The notes beneath the pieces are model-generated. The model worked only from the letters and a program-made list of their open reading frames with translations. It made no database searches and had not been told where the DNA came from. A program made the position numbers and the translations under genes. Shown piece after piece: positions 42,491 through 55,254 of a stretch of 64,000 bases of DNA. The stretch spans positions 66,932,427 through 66,996,426 of the forward strand of contig NC_092803.1 of assembly GCF_040954645.1 (NCBI RefSeq), read 5' to 3'. Numbering within the stretch: position 1 is the stretch's first letter; the number at the start of each line of letters is the position of its first letter. Source of the DNA: Diabrotica undecimpunctata (Eukaryota > Arthropoda > Insecta > Coleoptera > Chrysomelidae).

Positions 42491-43287
42491 TCGGCTTTGC
42501 CACTCAGTAGGAGTGAAAGTGGCAAAGAATTGTTCGCATAAGTCTTTTACATTATTGATATTAAATGTATTATTATTTAATTGCTACATACGATTTTAAG
42601 CTTGCCCAGACCAGCTCAATTGGATTAAGATGTCGCTGACATGGAGGTAATCTAAAAACTGTATGTCCATTTTTATTGCGATCTCGTCTATTGCAGAACG
42701 AACATATGCTGGTTTATGAATTTTTACTAAATCGTACAGTTCTGCCTTAAGCATACTATTGTTTATTGGAATATTTCTGACCTCTAACCATTTCATTATT
42801 AATTCTTTTGTTGATGTTGATGTTGGTGCCTTGTCAATTTGTTTATTGTGATAAGGCGCATTATCTATTACGACCACAGTTTGTGGAGGAAGATTGCGTA
42901 TTAATTTGTTTTCGAACCAGTTACAATTATTTTCAAAAGACATCTCGTCGTGATAGTCGCCTATTCTAGTACCAGATTTAAAAATTAAGGCAGCTCGTTA
43001 AACGAAATATTAAAGACTCTCTACCATCTTGATAGCCTCTACAGCATCTCTGAATTTAGACAGAATATTTTTTAGCTGAGGTACTTCTATATCGCTTATA
43101 TGCATATTATGAATAATACGCCTTAACCCCCCTTTGTCGACGTCGTCAATAGTTTTCTTTTTTTCTTTTATAATATTTTGTTGAAGTGGAGAACGAGGAG
43201 CATTCCCCTGCAATTAGATTTATTCCATTAGTGCGAGCATACATAATTTGTTATGGATACCATATAAAATAACTAAATAAGTACTTA

Positions 43288-44563
43288 GTCCAGTAGTCAG
43301 AGACGAAAATGCTATTGAACCTCTAAAAATCATACGAACAAACAAGCTGAATTTTGCTGAGAATGTCAATTTTGGGACCACAAAAAAGACGTTAAAAGTT
43401 CACCACTTTAAACCTCAGGCTTCTCCCTAAAATTTCTGATTTATTTTATAGAAAATGTGCTAATACAAATTTTTATTCAAAATTATCTTGGTTACATTTT
43501 TTATTCCAAACATTTTGGAATGGACATGGCTTATTCACTCCTGGCGAAGTGTTTACCGCCCTTTTGGGCTCTCTGATTCATTTATTGCGGAGAATCAGTC
43601 CGCTGTTGTTTTTTTTTATTATTATAGCAGCGTGTGTGACTTGGCCCTGTCTACAATTTTCCTCCATTCTTTCCGGTCCTTACAGCGCTCCTTCCAATTG
43701 TAGATTCTCAGCTTCTTTATGTCTCCTAAGACTTGATCTCTCCATCTTGTTTTGGGTCTCCCCTTTGGTCTCTTTGTTGCTGGTCTCCATTCAGTTATTC
43801 GCTTTAGCGTAGAGTCTGGGTTAGCTCTTTCTGTGTGTCCCAGCCACCTGAGCCTTTGCGTCTTCACGAACTTGATTATGTCTTCACCCTCGATGACTTC
43901 TTTAATTTCTTCATTGGTTAATCTTCTAAATTCGCCTACACTTATCCCCACCGGTCCCATTGTTCGTCGAATTATCTTTCTCTCTAAGATTTCCAACCTC
44001 ATTTCATCTTTTTACAGTCTTGTAAATTTTTAATTTGGTTTTTTTACTAATGTGCTTTTCTTTTAGAAATTTTTGATAGTTCCAGTAGGTTTTATTACCC
44101 AGTAGGATGCGTTCATTTATTTCATCCGTTCTATCATTTCTGTTATTCACCATCACTCCCAGGTATTTGAAACGGTGCACTCTTTCAAATGTATATGCAC
44201 CAAGCTTAATTTCTTTCTCTATGTTCGTATTCTCTCTTGAACACTTGAGGTATTTCGTTTTGCTTTGGTTTATTACTAGCCCTCACTTCTTTGCTTCTTT
44301 ATCTAGTATTAATATTATGTTCTGCATGGTTTTTAAATCTCTAGTAACCAGTGCAATACCGTCTGCATACGCTATCAGTTGGGCTGAAGATTCGATAATC
44401 GTTCCCATAATTTTTTCCCCTATAAAGAGAGGTTTTAGGTGGAAGTCCAGGGGTAAAACTGGTAAATTTTTTTGCATCTTTTTTTGGGTCCCAAAATTGA
44501 CATTCTTAGTATAATGCAGCTTGTTCTTATGATTTTAAGAGATCAAATCTCTGACTACTGGAC
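43288..44563. mobile_element. TIR element (TA duplication) carrying LINE sequence
   Basis: Inverted ends of about 100 bp: GTCCAGTAGTCAGAGA at the left (43288) and its inverse at the right (44563). Further mirrored words are AAAATCATA, ACAAGCTG and GAATGTCAATTTTGGGACC. TA flanks both ends (43286-43287, 44564-44565). It has no transposase. The centre is LINE sequence. Confidence 0.85.
43505..44480 (-). pseudogene. LINE C-terminal half inside the TIR element
   Basis: SSAQLIAYADGIALVTRDLK (YADD degenerated to YADG, near 44380), then MRLEILERKIIRRTMGPVGI, KFVKTQRLRWLGHTER, RPKGRPKTRWRDQVLGDIKK and NWKERCKDRKEWRKIVDRAK (44002-43622). A 5'-truncated LINE of a family related to the one at 2534-6590. 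Confidence 0.8.
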
Positions 44564-44914
44564 TAGGCAGTTACGTAAAATTTAATTAGATTACTAGTGA
44601 TGTAATAAAACGTCAGTTATAAAAACTGTGGCGTTTCAAAACTTAAAAATGCATTTAAAATTAAAGGTTAGATAAAGGTATTTTTTACTACTTTCTATAA
44701 GACATACCTTGTTGAATTTTCGTTTGTTCGAATGAGACTCTGTAAATTGTAGTTTCAGAAACACCTGTCGCTGCTGCCACATGCTTTTTTATGTAATGAT
44801 GAGGTATTGTAACACCTTCTTCAGCTTTCTTTTTCATAAAGGCTAACACAGCAATTATTTCTCGACTTTGACTATTAACAACCCTTCGGATAATTTGTTC
44901 TTAAACTTCATGCT

Positions 44915-45440
44915 ATAATATTAAATAACACTAATTTAGGTATATCTACTTTTTTATATTACAATTATTTCTTTGTCTTTACAGTTTTTAATTTTAACAG
45001 AGTTTTGAAAAGAACTTTTGCAGAAAATTGGTAAAACAAAATACATAAATAAAAAACGAAAAATCACAACAAAATTAAATTTAAATACCGCGAAAACAAT
45101 GCAACAGTGTAAAAATATCCAGCTCCTCACTGCATAACGTTTACTACACGAATTGCTTTGCTCGACCACCACTTTCAAATTTGTTTCTGTGCGGTGACTT
45201 TTTAATTTCACGAGATATCTGTTTGACTGTACCCAAGGAAATAACTTTACTAAATATATATTTAATCTTTACGCAAACACCAGTAGGCCGAATAAAAGGT
45301 AAAACCCAAAAAATCCAGACCCAACTGATATATCTAGAAAAGAAATAGTATCTATAGTTTCCCCACGCCATATCTTGATGGATATGGCGGTTGTGCCATC
45401 CTTTTGAAGTGTAACATAAAATGTAAAAAAATTCATTTTT
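44915..45440. other. No recognisable gene
   Basis: AT-rich flank upstream of the Sailor pseudogene. The minus ORFs here show no family features. Confidence 0.35.
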
Positions 45441-48140
45441 CAAAACGTTTACATATAAGTGTATTTCAATAAAAATTTCACATTTCAAGAAACCTTTATA
45501 TCATATATAAAGGTCAAAAATCATATTTGGAAATATACCAAAAATTTATAATCGGAGGCGATTTTAACGCACACAATTTGGCATGGGACTGCGAAGTTGA
45601 TGATAGATTAGGTAAAGATCTTCTAGATGCTATAAAATACTGTAATTTAGAATATTTAAACGACGGATATCCACTCTTGCTGTTTCCAATAAACCTTCTG
45701 CTGTAAACTCTGCTATTTCCAATAAACCATTTGTTACCGAGATATTACATCTCATTTTAGTTGGAATACTCTACAAGAACCTCATGGATCTAATCATGTG
45801 ACAATTATTTTTTCTTCACAAATGTTTTTTTTTAGCAGAAGCCACATCCAGTAGAGAACATAGAATATGGAACATTAGCAGAGCCAATTGGATAATGTAT
45901 ACCAGTACTTTGGAAACAATGAAAATACTATTAATCTAGCAAGTCGTTATCCCAAAACATTCTTTTATTAAGACAAAAAAAAAGGTCATATTCCGAAACA
46001 ATACGTTTATTAATTATAAACAGAAGCCAATGCTCCAAAACCTAATGGAGTATAAACCACTCGACGCTATTTCAAAGAAAATATTCAAACAGAAGAAAGA
46101 GAAGAATTGGATTGATTTTTACGAAAGCCTAAACTCAAGAACACCATTAAATATCTGGCGAAAAGTCAATTGTTTTAAAAACCTCAAACAAGTCAACAAA
46201 GTACCTATTGATCCAGAAGATACATGGTTGCAGAAATTTCACAGAAAAATTGTCCCGGCGTGGGTTCTAAATGAAAACACTGTAAAAAACACACCAAACA
46301 GTACCCAGACAAAACCACAATTTTGACGAAAATTTTCATCTATGGGAATTGCATCAAGCTCTTGAACAGAAAATAAAAAATTTGATTAAATAAAAGGCAG
46401 ATATCGAGCACAGTTTACTAATTAAAACTTGCCCAAGAACTTTCGCTCTCAGAGCATCTTCAGAGGCATTTCGTCAATTTTGGCCTATCCAACAATCAAA
46501 GAATGTCATCAGCATAAAATTATTAAAGAATGTTCTTCTTCTTCAGATGCAAATCCACTAATGGATGTTAGCGTCATGTCATGTCATAAATAATGTTATA
46601 AACATAAAATTATTAACATAAAATTATAAACATAAAAGTATGCCATTTATTTGATCAAAGTTCATTTATTCGAGCATTCAACCTTATATCAATTTAAAAA
46701 AATAATACTTCTGCAGGTATAGATAATGTGTCATATTCGCTAGAATATAAAATTTCATTCGTAACCATTTTCAACAATATTTGAAATAAGATACTAGTAC
46801 CAAATAGTTGGAAAGAGTACTTGGTAATTCCGATTTGAAAATCTGGCAGACCAGAACGTAATCCAAGTTCTTATCGACCTATGCCCCTATTTTCACGTCT
46901 TAAAAACATCCTAAATATTAATTGAAAATAGATTTGAACATTGGTTAGAACACGATGGTATACTTCCCAATTTCCCAATATGGTTTTCGCAAGTCTTGGT
47001 CCACTCAAGATGCAACTATAGTTCTAGTTACATCAATTCAGCTTAATTTTATATCAAATAAGTCTACAGCAGCTGCGTTCCTTGACATTTCCACTGCTTT
47101 TGACAATGTCCATTTGGACATTTTTCACAAAAAACTGTTGTATATTGGAATCCCTAGATCACGTGCTCTCTTTTTAAAATTTTTATATTACGACTAACTG
47201 TTTTAAAAATTAATAATGAAACATAGATCTTGAAGTTACTATACCCCACCATACAAAAATTCTTCAATATGCCTATGATGTTGTTTTATATACAGCATAA
47301 AAATTGTAAAGCACTTGTGAGGATAATTTAAAAGCCGTATTAGAAATTGTAAATCACTGCTATGAAGAAATAGGATTATCAATTTCTGACGCATAAACTG
47401 AGGTGTGCTACTTTTCACAAAAACACACAAGGCAATTTTAATGTGGGAAATATTAATTTCCCTTTTCAAAACTGTATTAAGTATCTAGGCAGGAAATTGT
47501 AATGGAAAGATCACATTCATTAATATGTTAAAAAATCAAAAAACTCTACTAAAATGAACATTTTAAGAGCTTTTTGTAAAACAAATTGGGGAGCAGGTCC
47601 AAATATTGCTTTAAGTTTTACCGTAACATGAACAGGCTAATTTTCGACTATTGCTGTCTTATATTTGGATCGACGGCCAATACACGTCTAAATAAACTTG
47701 AAGTTTAAAAAAATAAATGCCTGAGATTATACTTAGGTGATTTAAAATCTACTCCAGTCCAAATAATGGACATGAAGCAGTGGAACATCCATTGCATTTA
47801 CGCCGCCAATTCCTTAGCGACAAATTTACAGCCCGAATGTCAAAAAATTGTTAACACTTTCAAGGTTTTCATGAGCTATCAGTTTTAGACCTTGTTCATA
47901 GGTACTGGACAACTAAAAATCTATACCTTTGGTAGAAAGGTATCGAAGTAAAGTAAAACATAATAAAGTTCTCTATACAAGCCAAATTTCGCCGTACTAC
48001 GGTGAAATGACAAGGCCAAAAGATGCAAATGGAACTATGCTAGTGTAGAAATAATACAGTTATTTATTGCTGCTTTTGAAAATCGCCCAATTCCGGCAGA
48101 GATGATTCCAACAGTACGATTAATGATTAAAAATTTTGAA
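45440..48140 (+). mobile_element. Degenerate I-clade-like LINE
   Basis: An endonuclease piece IIGGDFNAHNLAWDCEVDD (45550), a linker with KKEKNWIDFYESLNSRTPL, RT text SQYGFRKSWSTQDATIVLV and AAAFLDISTAFDNVHLDIFH, and C-terminal RLYLGDLKSTPVQIMDM and LIFDYCCLIFGS. The GDFNAHN and LDI-AFD wording and RLxLGAxxSTP tail are like I/Loner-type elements. Many stops. Nothing intact. Confidence 0.75.
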
Positions 48141-48699
48141 AATTTCTTTTTAAGATTATATAATACCTTTTTAAAAAATGTTCTGTTTTCCGATTAATCT
48201 TCATTTACAATCCATAAACATCATAATCTAAATGCTAATAAATGCTAAAATCAATATTATATCGGCATTAATTCGAACGAGCCACCAATTTAGCAGAGTG
48301 GTTTGTTCGAACAATAAATTGGTTAGAAATTTTTTAAAAATGCCTATAATTTTAATTTTAATATTTAAAATAATTTTTTTTTCTTTTTTTTTTATAAAAA
48401 TAATATTTATGTTTTGTTAATGTTAAGGTTTTATTTCCAATATACTACAGCTATAAATCTACAAGAGTTGCATTTAAAACTTAAATATAAGTGTTCGAGT
48501 TTTTCTTAAAATTTACCGACGGAAAGTTGGCAACGAAATCATTTTATGCAAAGAACTACACACTTCCTGTCAGTATCTAATTATTATTAAATAGCGGATA
48601 GCCGGACGTATCTTGGCGTTTCGCACTGTGAAGCAAGGCGTTGCTTAAAACTTTACAACTCGTCAGGGCAATAATGCGTTGTTGCCACACATCAATTCC
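48141..48699. other. No recognisable gene
   Basis: AT-rich, with a small GC-richer segment (48530-48690) that may be the flank of the piggyBac end at 48700. No ORF is supported. Confidence 0.35.
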
Positions 48700-49058
48700 T
48701 TAACCCTGCTGTACCGTTCGAGTCAACTATGTAAATGTACTGTTCGGGTCAACATGACCCAGCTAATGGTGCTAAACAAAACTTTATTAACAAAAAATTA
48801 TAGTTTATTAAACAAAAATTATGTTGCTAATGTAAATTTAACCTTATTAACAAAAATAAAAGGCATTTTTTTCTGTCCCAGAAAAGCCTAAGAACAAATA
48901 CCTACAAAATTTAATTTAGTTTACAACTTTGACAGTATTAAAAAGAATGGGTTTTACAAATATGTTTGTGACATATACAACATAAAATATTAGTCTTGTT
49001 ATCGTTTTTAGATCAAAATTTACAGCGTGCTCGTTTAGCAGGCGTAGTTGGATTATCC
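48700..49058 (-). mobile_element. piggyBac 3' end with C-terminal Cys ribbon
   Basis: TTAACCCTGCTGTACCGTTC at 48700 is a piggyBac-like terminus next to the TTAA target, and GTACTGTTCGGGTCAACATG repeats it 30-35 bp further in. Minus sense at 49058-48925 gives NPTTPAKRARCKF then NILCCICHKHICKTHSF, the Cys/His ribbon at the end of piggyBac transposases. The rest of the ORF is cut off by the LINE at 49060. Confidence 0.65.
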
Positions 49059-50395
49059 ATAGGTTATCTTCTTCTTCTTAAAGTTCCATCTCCTATCGGA
49101 GGTTGGATATCATAACGGCTATGGTCACTTTGTTGGCTGCTGCTCTGAAAAGTTGTAGTGAACTACAGTTAAACCATTCTCTAAGGTTCCTCAGCCAGGA
49201 AATGCGTCTTCTTCCTATGCTTCTTCTTCCTTGGATCCTTCCTTGCATAATAATTCTCAGCAGCTCATATTTTTCTCCTCTGATTATGTGACCCAAATAC
49301 TCTAGTTTTCTTCTTTTTATGCTGTTCATAATTTCTAACTCCTTATTTAGACATCGTAGTACCTCAGTATTGGTAATCCTTTAAACCCACTGAATTTTTA
49401 ATATTCTTCTGTAACACCACTATTTTTCTTATGTGTTGTTTCTTCAATGTCCAAGCTTCCATTCCATACAGTAATAGTAAGATAGAAAATATGTAACATC
49501 TTAGAGCCCTCAATCTGAGATGCAACTGAAGGTCACTGTTGGTAAGCATTGTCTTCATTTGCACAAATACTTGCCTTACAGTTTCAATTCGGACTTTGAT
49601 TTTTCTGCTTTGGTCATTTTTGTCATCAACCCAGGTTACCAGATATTTATATGTCTCTACTTTTTCTATTTGGGTTTGCTCTATCATTAATCTTTCATTT
49701 CCATGTTGCGTTTTTGAGACAAACATAAATTTAGTTTTTCTCTTATTTATTTTTAGTCCGTATCTAATGGAATAATCGTTAATTCTATTTACCAATTCTT
49801 GTAGCGATTCCAGGGTCTCTGCCATTATAACGGTGTCATCAGCAAATCTTATGTTATTTACTATTCTTCAGTTTACAGAGATTCCATCACCCAGATCCGC
49901 TATCGCTTCCTGGAATATGGCTTCACTGTACACGTTAAACAGTAATGGTGACAGAACACAGCCATGTCTTACTCCTCTCTTTATATCTATATTTTCGGAC
50001 TTTTGTTCTTCGATCTTTATATTGGCCTTTTGATTCCAATACAGATTGATAATGATTCGTAAGTCTCGTCTGTCTATATCATTGTTTCTCAGTACTTCTA
50101 TTAGTTTTTCATGTCGGACCCTGTCGAATGCCTTCTCGAAGTCGATGAAACAGGAATAAATATCTAGGTTCATATCTAAGCATCTTTAAGAGAGGATATT
50201 AAAAGCAAACAATGCCTCTCTCGTTCCCAGTCCCTTGCGGAACCCAAACTGAGTATCATCCATATCATCTTCTAGTTTTCTATATAATCTTCCATGAATC
50301 ACCTTTAGAAATATTTTGAGGTTATGGCGTATTAGTGATATTGTCCTATAGTCTGAACAATCTTTGGCATATACTGTTTTTGGTATTGCTACAAA
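49055..50395 (-). mobile_element. 5'-truncated LINE, AAG-tailed family, RT to 3' end
   Basis: Reading leftward: DMNLDIYSCFIDFEKAFDRV, KRGVRHGCVLSPLLFNVYSE and NNIRFADDTVIMAETLE with intact catalytic Asps, [71 protein letters not shown] and LFRAAANKVTIAVMISNLR, ending in TTCTTCTTCTT (an AAG tail in sense). One frameshift near 49865 and a few stops. The best-preserved member of this family in the window. Confidence 0.88.
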
Positions 50396-51425
50396 GGTTA
50401 TTCATAGTTACTATTAATAGAGAAAATATGTCAATTGATACTTTAAGACTTTTTATTAGTTTTGAGTCTCCCCGTATATTTAGCCAATATTTAGCTTACA
50501 AAAACACTGACAATATCGATCAATTAAACGGTTGTTAATACAATATAGCAATAAATAGATTGTTCTTTCATACATTGTTGTTAACAAAAAAGCACAGAAC
50601 AATTAATGTACTTCGTTAAAGTTGCAAATCGCTTGGGTAATTATACACCCATGCATTGCCTCAACTTGTAAATAACAACCAACTCTTAAACCAACTGCTG
50701 GTTCTAAGTGAAATGAGTTCCATCGGCCAAGCAAGACAGTCGTGTCTTAGTTAGGGGTAGAGTCCCAGCCCCCCAATCATCAATACTGTTGTGGTTGGTG
50801 TATGTCGAAGATGACATCGTTTTTCGATAGCGGGTGCTATCATTCTTTTAAAGTTAAGTACAACTTACACAATCTTGTGCCAGGATTTTAAAGCCAGGAT
50901 TAAAGCATTTTAGCCTTTTTTTTGGAACATTTATCTTTAATTATTAACAGAACATTTTACGTTTATTTAAACACGTATTTACGGTATTGTATGATAATTG
51001 TAGTTTTGTGTTACCATTTGTATCTATTTATATATTTTTTATAATGTTAAATAGATATTTATGTGACAATCAGTTGTAAAAGTCATTGCGACTGGCCTTA
51101 CCTCCCGTATCATGTTTTAGCATACTCCTTTTATCATTATGCAAACGAGCGGTTTGTGCGACATAGATATCCAAAGTTTGTCTCATAATATTTAGTTTTT
51201 AAAAAAGATGTGTTTTCACGCTAATTCGTTTACCTTTTGTAAAGCAATCTAGGTTATAAATAACTACTGGTTTGTGTATCATTATTACGTGTATTTTTAA
51301 TTGGTACTTATATTCTTCTGTATGTATGTTATTTGTTTATTATGTTTACTTGCTTTGAATAAAGTTTATTTATAGTCCTCGTGCTATTATTTGTTTCTGA
51401 TAATTGTTAAATCCAAAGCTAAAGG
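50396..51425. other. No recognisable gene
   Basis: AT-rich. 50640-50830 is GC-richer and non-coding and could be a short repeat, but no box, tail or duplication is clear. Confidence 0.35.
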
Positions 51426-51429
51426 AAGC

Positions 51430-52850
51430 CACCAGAGAATTCAAGATTGAACATAGACATTCTCCTCCATTTCTGATGGCCTTAATTATTATATAGAGGT
51501 CATGGTATGTGCAAAAAGCAACAATTAGAACAAAAAATAAAGTATTACGCCAAGAAAAGAGGACAGTATTAAGAAAAACTAAAAGGAAATTAAAAATATA
51601 TTAAAGACATTCAAGAAATAAAATTAAGTGCAGTAAACAAAAGGGTATATGGCAGGAGAGAAACTAAGATGGATCAAAGAAAGGAAGCCAGAAATAAAAA
51701 TTATAACTAATATAAGAAGATTCACGTAATAAACAGAAAGAATGTAAAATCTGCGAAAATAACAATTTCATAGAAAAGAATATTATGAAAGTGAACACTA
51801 TGAAAAGAAACACCCGTATTTCTGCCTGATTTACTTAAAGAAAGCATTTGACAGAGTAAGAGTAAAAGATGTAATACATCTTCTGTAAAATAAAGAAGTT
51901 CTCTTAAATATTATAAAAACTATCGAAAACATCTACCAAAACAACAAAATGGAATTCAGAATACATTGGAACTTACAAATCCTATAGAAATAGGCAGCGG
52001 AATAAGATAGGGGACTCAATGAGCCCTATGCTCTTTAATTTAATCATGGATGAAATAATCATCAAAAGCGTTAATAAAGAAAGAGGATACAGAATGAAAA
52101 ACAAAGAAATAAAAATACACTGTTACGCAGACGATGCAATATTGATAGCCCAAGATGAAGAAAGTCTGTAAAGACTGATCCACAGATTTATTATAAGAGC
52201 AAAAGAATTTGATATGAAAATCTCATCTCAGAAAACTAAAACAATAGTAATTAGCGAAAACCCAACCAGATGTAAAATATAAATTGATGGCATCAGTATT
52301 GAACAAGTAATGGAAATATATACCTTGGAATTACACTGTCCTACTATAGAGACCTGAACAAAGAAATGAGAGATCAAGTACAAAAAGCAAATAGACTGGT
52401 AGGACTGAGAATAAGTCAAGAATTTATAAAGTCAGTGTAAGACCAATAATAACATATGCCTCAGAATCAAGATCTGATACAGCCACAACACAAAGGCTAC
52501 TGGAAACATCAGAAATGAGAGTACTAAGAAGAATTACAGGAAATACTCTGAGAGATCGAAAAAAAAGTGTAGACGTTAGAACAAAATGTAACGTACAGTG
52601 AATAAATGAATGCAAACTAAATATAAAAAAGAATAGAATAACCATATAAGGTCGTCAAAATAGCAAGAGATAAGTCACCAATCGGCAGAAGAAGTGTCGG
52701 ACGACAGCGCAAAATATGGGGTTACAACCTTCCACTGAGAAAATTTGATATTAGTAAACAGTGAAAAGAATGGAAAAACTACATTTCTGAATTATTTGAA
52801 GATGAAAGAGTGAAACACTATACACCAATTGCTATAAAGGTACATACAGA
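51430..52850 (+). mobile_element. Degenerate LINE RT, ASESRSDT family
   Basis: Frames broken but ordered: YLKKAFDRVRVKDVIHLL, ENIYQNNKMEFRI, MDEIIIKSVNKERGYRMKN, CYADDAILIAQDEESL, MKISSQKTKTIVIS, LVGLRIS, then TYASESRSDTATTQRLLETS and MRVLRRITGNTLRDR. Same family as the fragment at 1302-1556. Inactive. Confidence 0.75.
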
Positions 52851-52859
52851 CATGCAACG

Positions 52860-52945
52860 AGTCTTCGTGTCGTAACACTGTCGCATTTTAAGTGTGGACC
52901 GTATTGCGTAACAGCGTAACACCGTAACATAGTAACATCGAGGCG
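52860..52945. repeat. GTAACA word cluster
   Basis: CGTAACACTGTCGC, then GCGTAACAGCGTAACACCGT and AACATAGTAACATCG: five GTAACA-type words within 70 bp. This may be the subterminal region of the adjacent Harbinger remnant. Confidence 0.4.
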
Positions 52946-52954
52946 CCCCATCGG

Positions 52955-53160
52955 TTGCCGGAATTTTGCCGTTACATCAAAGAAATGTTGCGCATTGACA
53001 TACAAAAAGTTGTAATTAGCAAACAGTAAGGCAAAAAAGTTGCATTGAATGTTGATTTGTAATCAAATCTCGCTTCCGCTATGTATTGGTGCTTGTAAAA
53101 TAACATGTTTCCCATCTAGCGCACTCAGACAATTTACAGGTTTCCTCATACTGTTTTCCA
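52955..53160 (-). pseudogene. PIF/Harbinger transposase fragment
   Basis: Minus strand: RKPVNCLSALDGKHVILQAP, IHSGS, then FFALLFANYNFLYVNAQHFF. In Harbinger transposases this block is (V)GA(I/L)DGKHV...P..SGS...N....ANYRFLYVD, including the first catalytic Asp. Only this part remains, with one stop. Confidence 0.7.
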
Positions 53161-53825
53161 CTTCTATTCATTTTTATGGTGTTGTTGATATCTGTAAAAT
53201 TTGATATAATATATAAATTTCATTTAAACATATTAAACGATCTGTAAATAATTAGGCCATATTTTCTAAATAAACATTTTTTAATAAATATTTATTTTAA
53301 GTAAAAGTTAGATGACACTTCTGTTTAATTTTAGATTTAAGATGAAGAAGAATGTAATTGTGAAAATGAAATACCGAGTAAAAAACCAACATTAGCAGAT
53401 AGGGATAAAAATTCTGCTTTACAACAATATTAAGGGACTGTAGAAAACGGACCGAAAAGCAAACTTATGGAGGGACGCCGAGGAATTACCAAAAGAAGAG
53501 TGAAGATTCCGAAAAATTAGATACTTAAAGCTTTTCAAATATTATCGGAAGCATCAGCAAATGCCAGTAACCCACAGGAACAAAATAAATGTCAGAGAAG
53601 TGTAAATCTTTTGGCTAAAAAACTGTACAACAGTTTATTGCACTCAGGATATTACATATCAGGATATTACATATCCTGAATGTTTTATTTAAAGCAGATA
53701 TGATCGATCCATCTGGATTATTTCCAATAATTTCGTAATTATTCTTTCAGTCCTCGATTTAGTCATGCTTCACGAACCAAACATCCAATTTTACTCGACA
53801 AAAATAACATTTACCATCTCCAGCA
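53161..53825. other. Mostly unrecognised, one ORF scrap
   Basis: From 53345 the plus strand reads CNCENEIPSKKPTLADRDKN, and later AFQILSEASANASNPQEQNK, which could belong to a Harbinger-linked MADF-type protein. Evidence is thin. Confidence 0.3.
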
Positions 53826-53829
53826 TCTA

Positions 53830-54255
53830 CTTGGTATGGAGGCCTGGACGCTGACGGAGACGCTCACGAGAAAACTAGAAGCATTCGAAATGTGGGGTTA
53901 CCGACGCATTCTTCGTATATCCTGGACCGAACATGTCACCAACATAGAGGTAATCCAAAGAAACGGAAAGGAGAAAGACATCGTGAATACAATTAAACAA
54001 AGAAAGCTTGAATATCTAGGCCACATATTGAGACACGATAAGTACCGTCTACTGCAATTAATTGTCCAGGGAAAAATAGACAGTAAGCGAGGGGCAAGGC
54101 AGGAGAAGACACTCGTGAATCCAAAATCTGAGGAAGTGGTTCGGGCTCACATCGGTCGAACTATTCAGAAGCGCCGCAAACAAGATCAGAATTGCCATGT
54201 TAATAGCCAACGTTCGCAACGGACAGGGCACTTGAAGAAGAAGAACAAGTATCTA
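53830..54255 (+). pseudogene. LINE C-terminal fragment with AAG tail
   Basis: [60 protein letters not shown] and IVQGKIDSKRGARQ, then a frameshift and [12 protein letters not shown], ending GAAGAAGAAGAAC. The AAG-tailed family again, 5'-truncated. Confidence 0.82.
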
Positions 54256-55250
54256 CTTATGATACTTCGATATTTCGATTGATTTAACTCGCAGTACTCC
54301 AGTCACTTTCTCTGCACCAGACTAATTATTGGATATGCCCGATATTGAATTAGATAATTTATAGATAGATATTTTTAAATATTTAATATTTGTGTTTAAT
54401 ATACTTGTATAATAACTTGTTTCACAATCACAAGTATCCAAAAAAGAGTTGTTATTGTCAAACTTGACAGTTTGACAGTTTGGACAGAAATTGCCCTTAT
54501 CCATTTAGCATATTTTCCTACTATGTTTAGGTCCAATTAAGTTAATCAAGTACTCGTAAGTCTCTTGGAGACATTCTGGTAAAATTTTCCTAAAGACCAC
54601 TGATTGCCTGAAATTTTAAATCCAATAGTACTATCCGTTGCAAAATAATTCGGACGGAATTCCCCAGATTAAGAAACTGGACCGATATCAAGCACAAAAT
54701 GACTGTACTCCCTTAAAGCTGTAACGAATAGTCACCCTTAGTCTTTCGTTACATTAGGTTTAATTTTAAATTCTATCCAAAGTTTAAACGTACTTTACTA
54801 AATGATACAAAGAAGGTGTAGCTAGGTACGTATTTCAATTTTGAGTTGTTAACAATTGGTAAATAAAACTTTAAACATAATTTTGTGTACTTACTTAAAT
54901 TTAATCAGTTAGTTGCATTTGTACTTGGAATTTAGAATTACAAATTTCTAGTTACGTAAAACCAGTGTTTATAAGAGATTAGAAAATTTCTTGGAATTTT
55001 ATTCGGGATAATGTTTACTTAATATCAAATTATCACTAAATGGGCTTCTGTAAGAAGAAAGTTTATTCGAAAAGAACTTTATTTTTCTGTTCTCGTTCAC
55101 TTAGAACAGAAGTCAGTGTAATAACTATAAATATGAGTGATATAGAAATGATTAGTGACGACGTCCTGTACATTCATGTCACTATTTCAGGAAGTGAAGA
55201 CGAGTCTGAACTTGAAAAACTTTCTGGTTATATTCATCTCGAGAGGAGGA
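54256..55250. other. No recognisable gene
   Basis: AT-rich. A 73-residue open frame at 55040-55261 (MSDIEMISDDVLYIHVTISG, acidic) matches nothing I know and runs into a LINE tail. Confidence 0.35.
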
Positions 55251-55254
55251 TGCC

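Larger units (their letters stand above)
42490..44910 (-). pseudogene. Sailor-type (DD82E) transposase, broken and invaded
   Basis: The N-terminal HTH piece at 44910-44708 reads EIIAVLAFMKKKAEEGVTIP and ATGVSETTIYRVSFE, and ends at a donor-like GTATGT. 43213-43010 has NAPRSPLQQNIIKEKKKTID after an acceptor-like TTGCAG. 42943-42596 has VVVIDNAPYHNKQ, KELIMKWLEVRNI, AELYDLVKIHKP and EIA, then PPCQRHLNPIELVW. The first catalytic Asp region is deleted. It is close to the intact protein at 60630-61970. A TIR element occupies the gap at 43288-44563. The apparent splice leaves a one-base phase mismatch, so the intron is uncertain. Confidence 0.78.

Noticed and set aside
48232..48420. Hydrophobic 62-residue ORF as a small membrane protein
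   Set aside because: The composition follows from T-rich low-complexity sequence, and no start context or homology was recognised.
52860..52945. CRISPR-like array of GTAACA words
   Set aside because: The words are short and irregularly spaced, with no constant repeat and spacer lengths, and the DNA is animal nuclear sequence.
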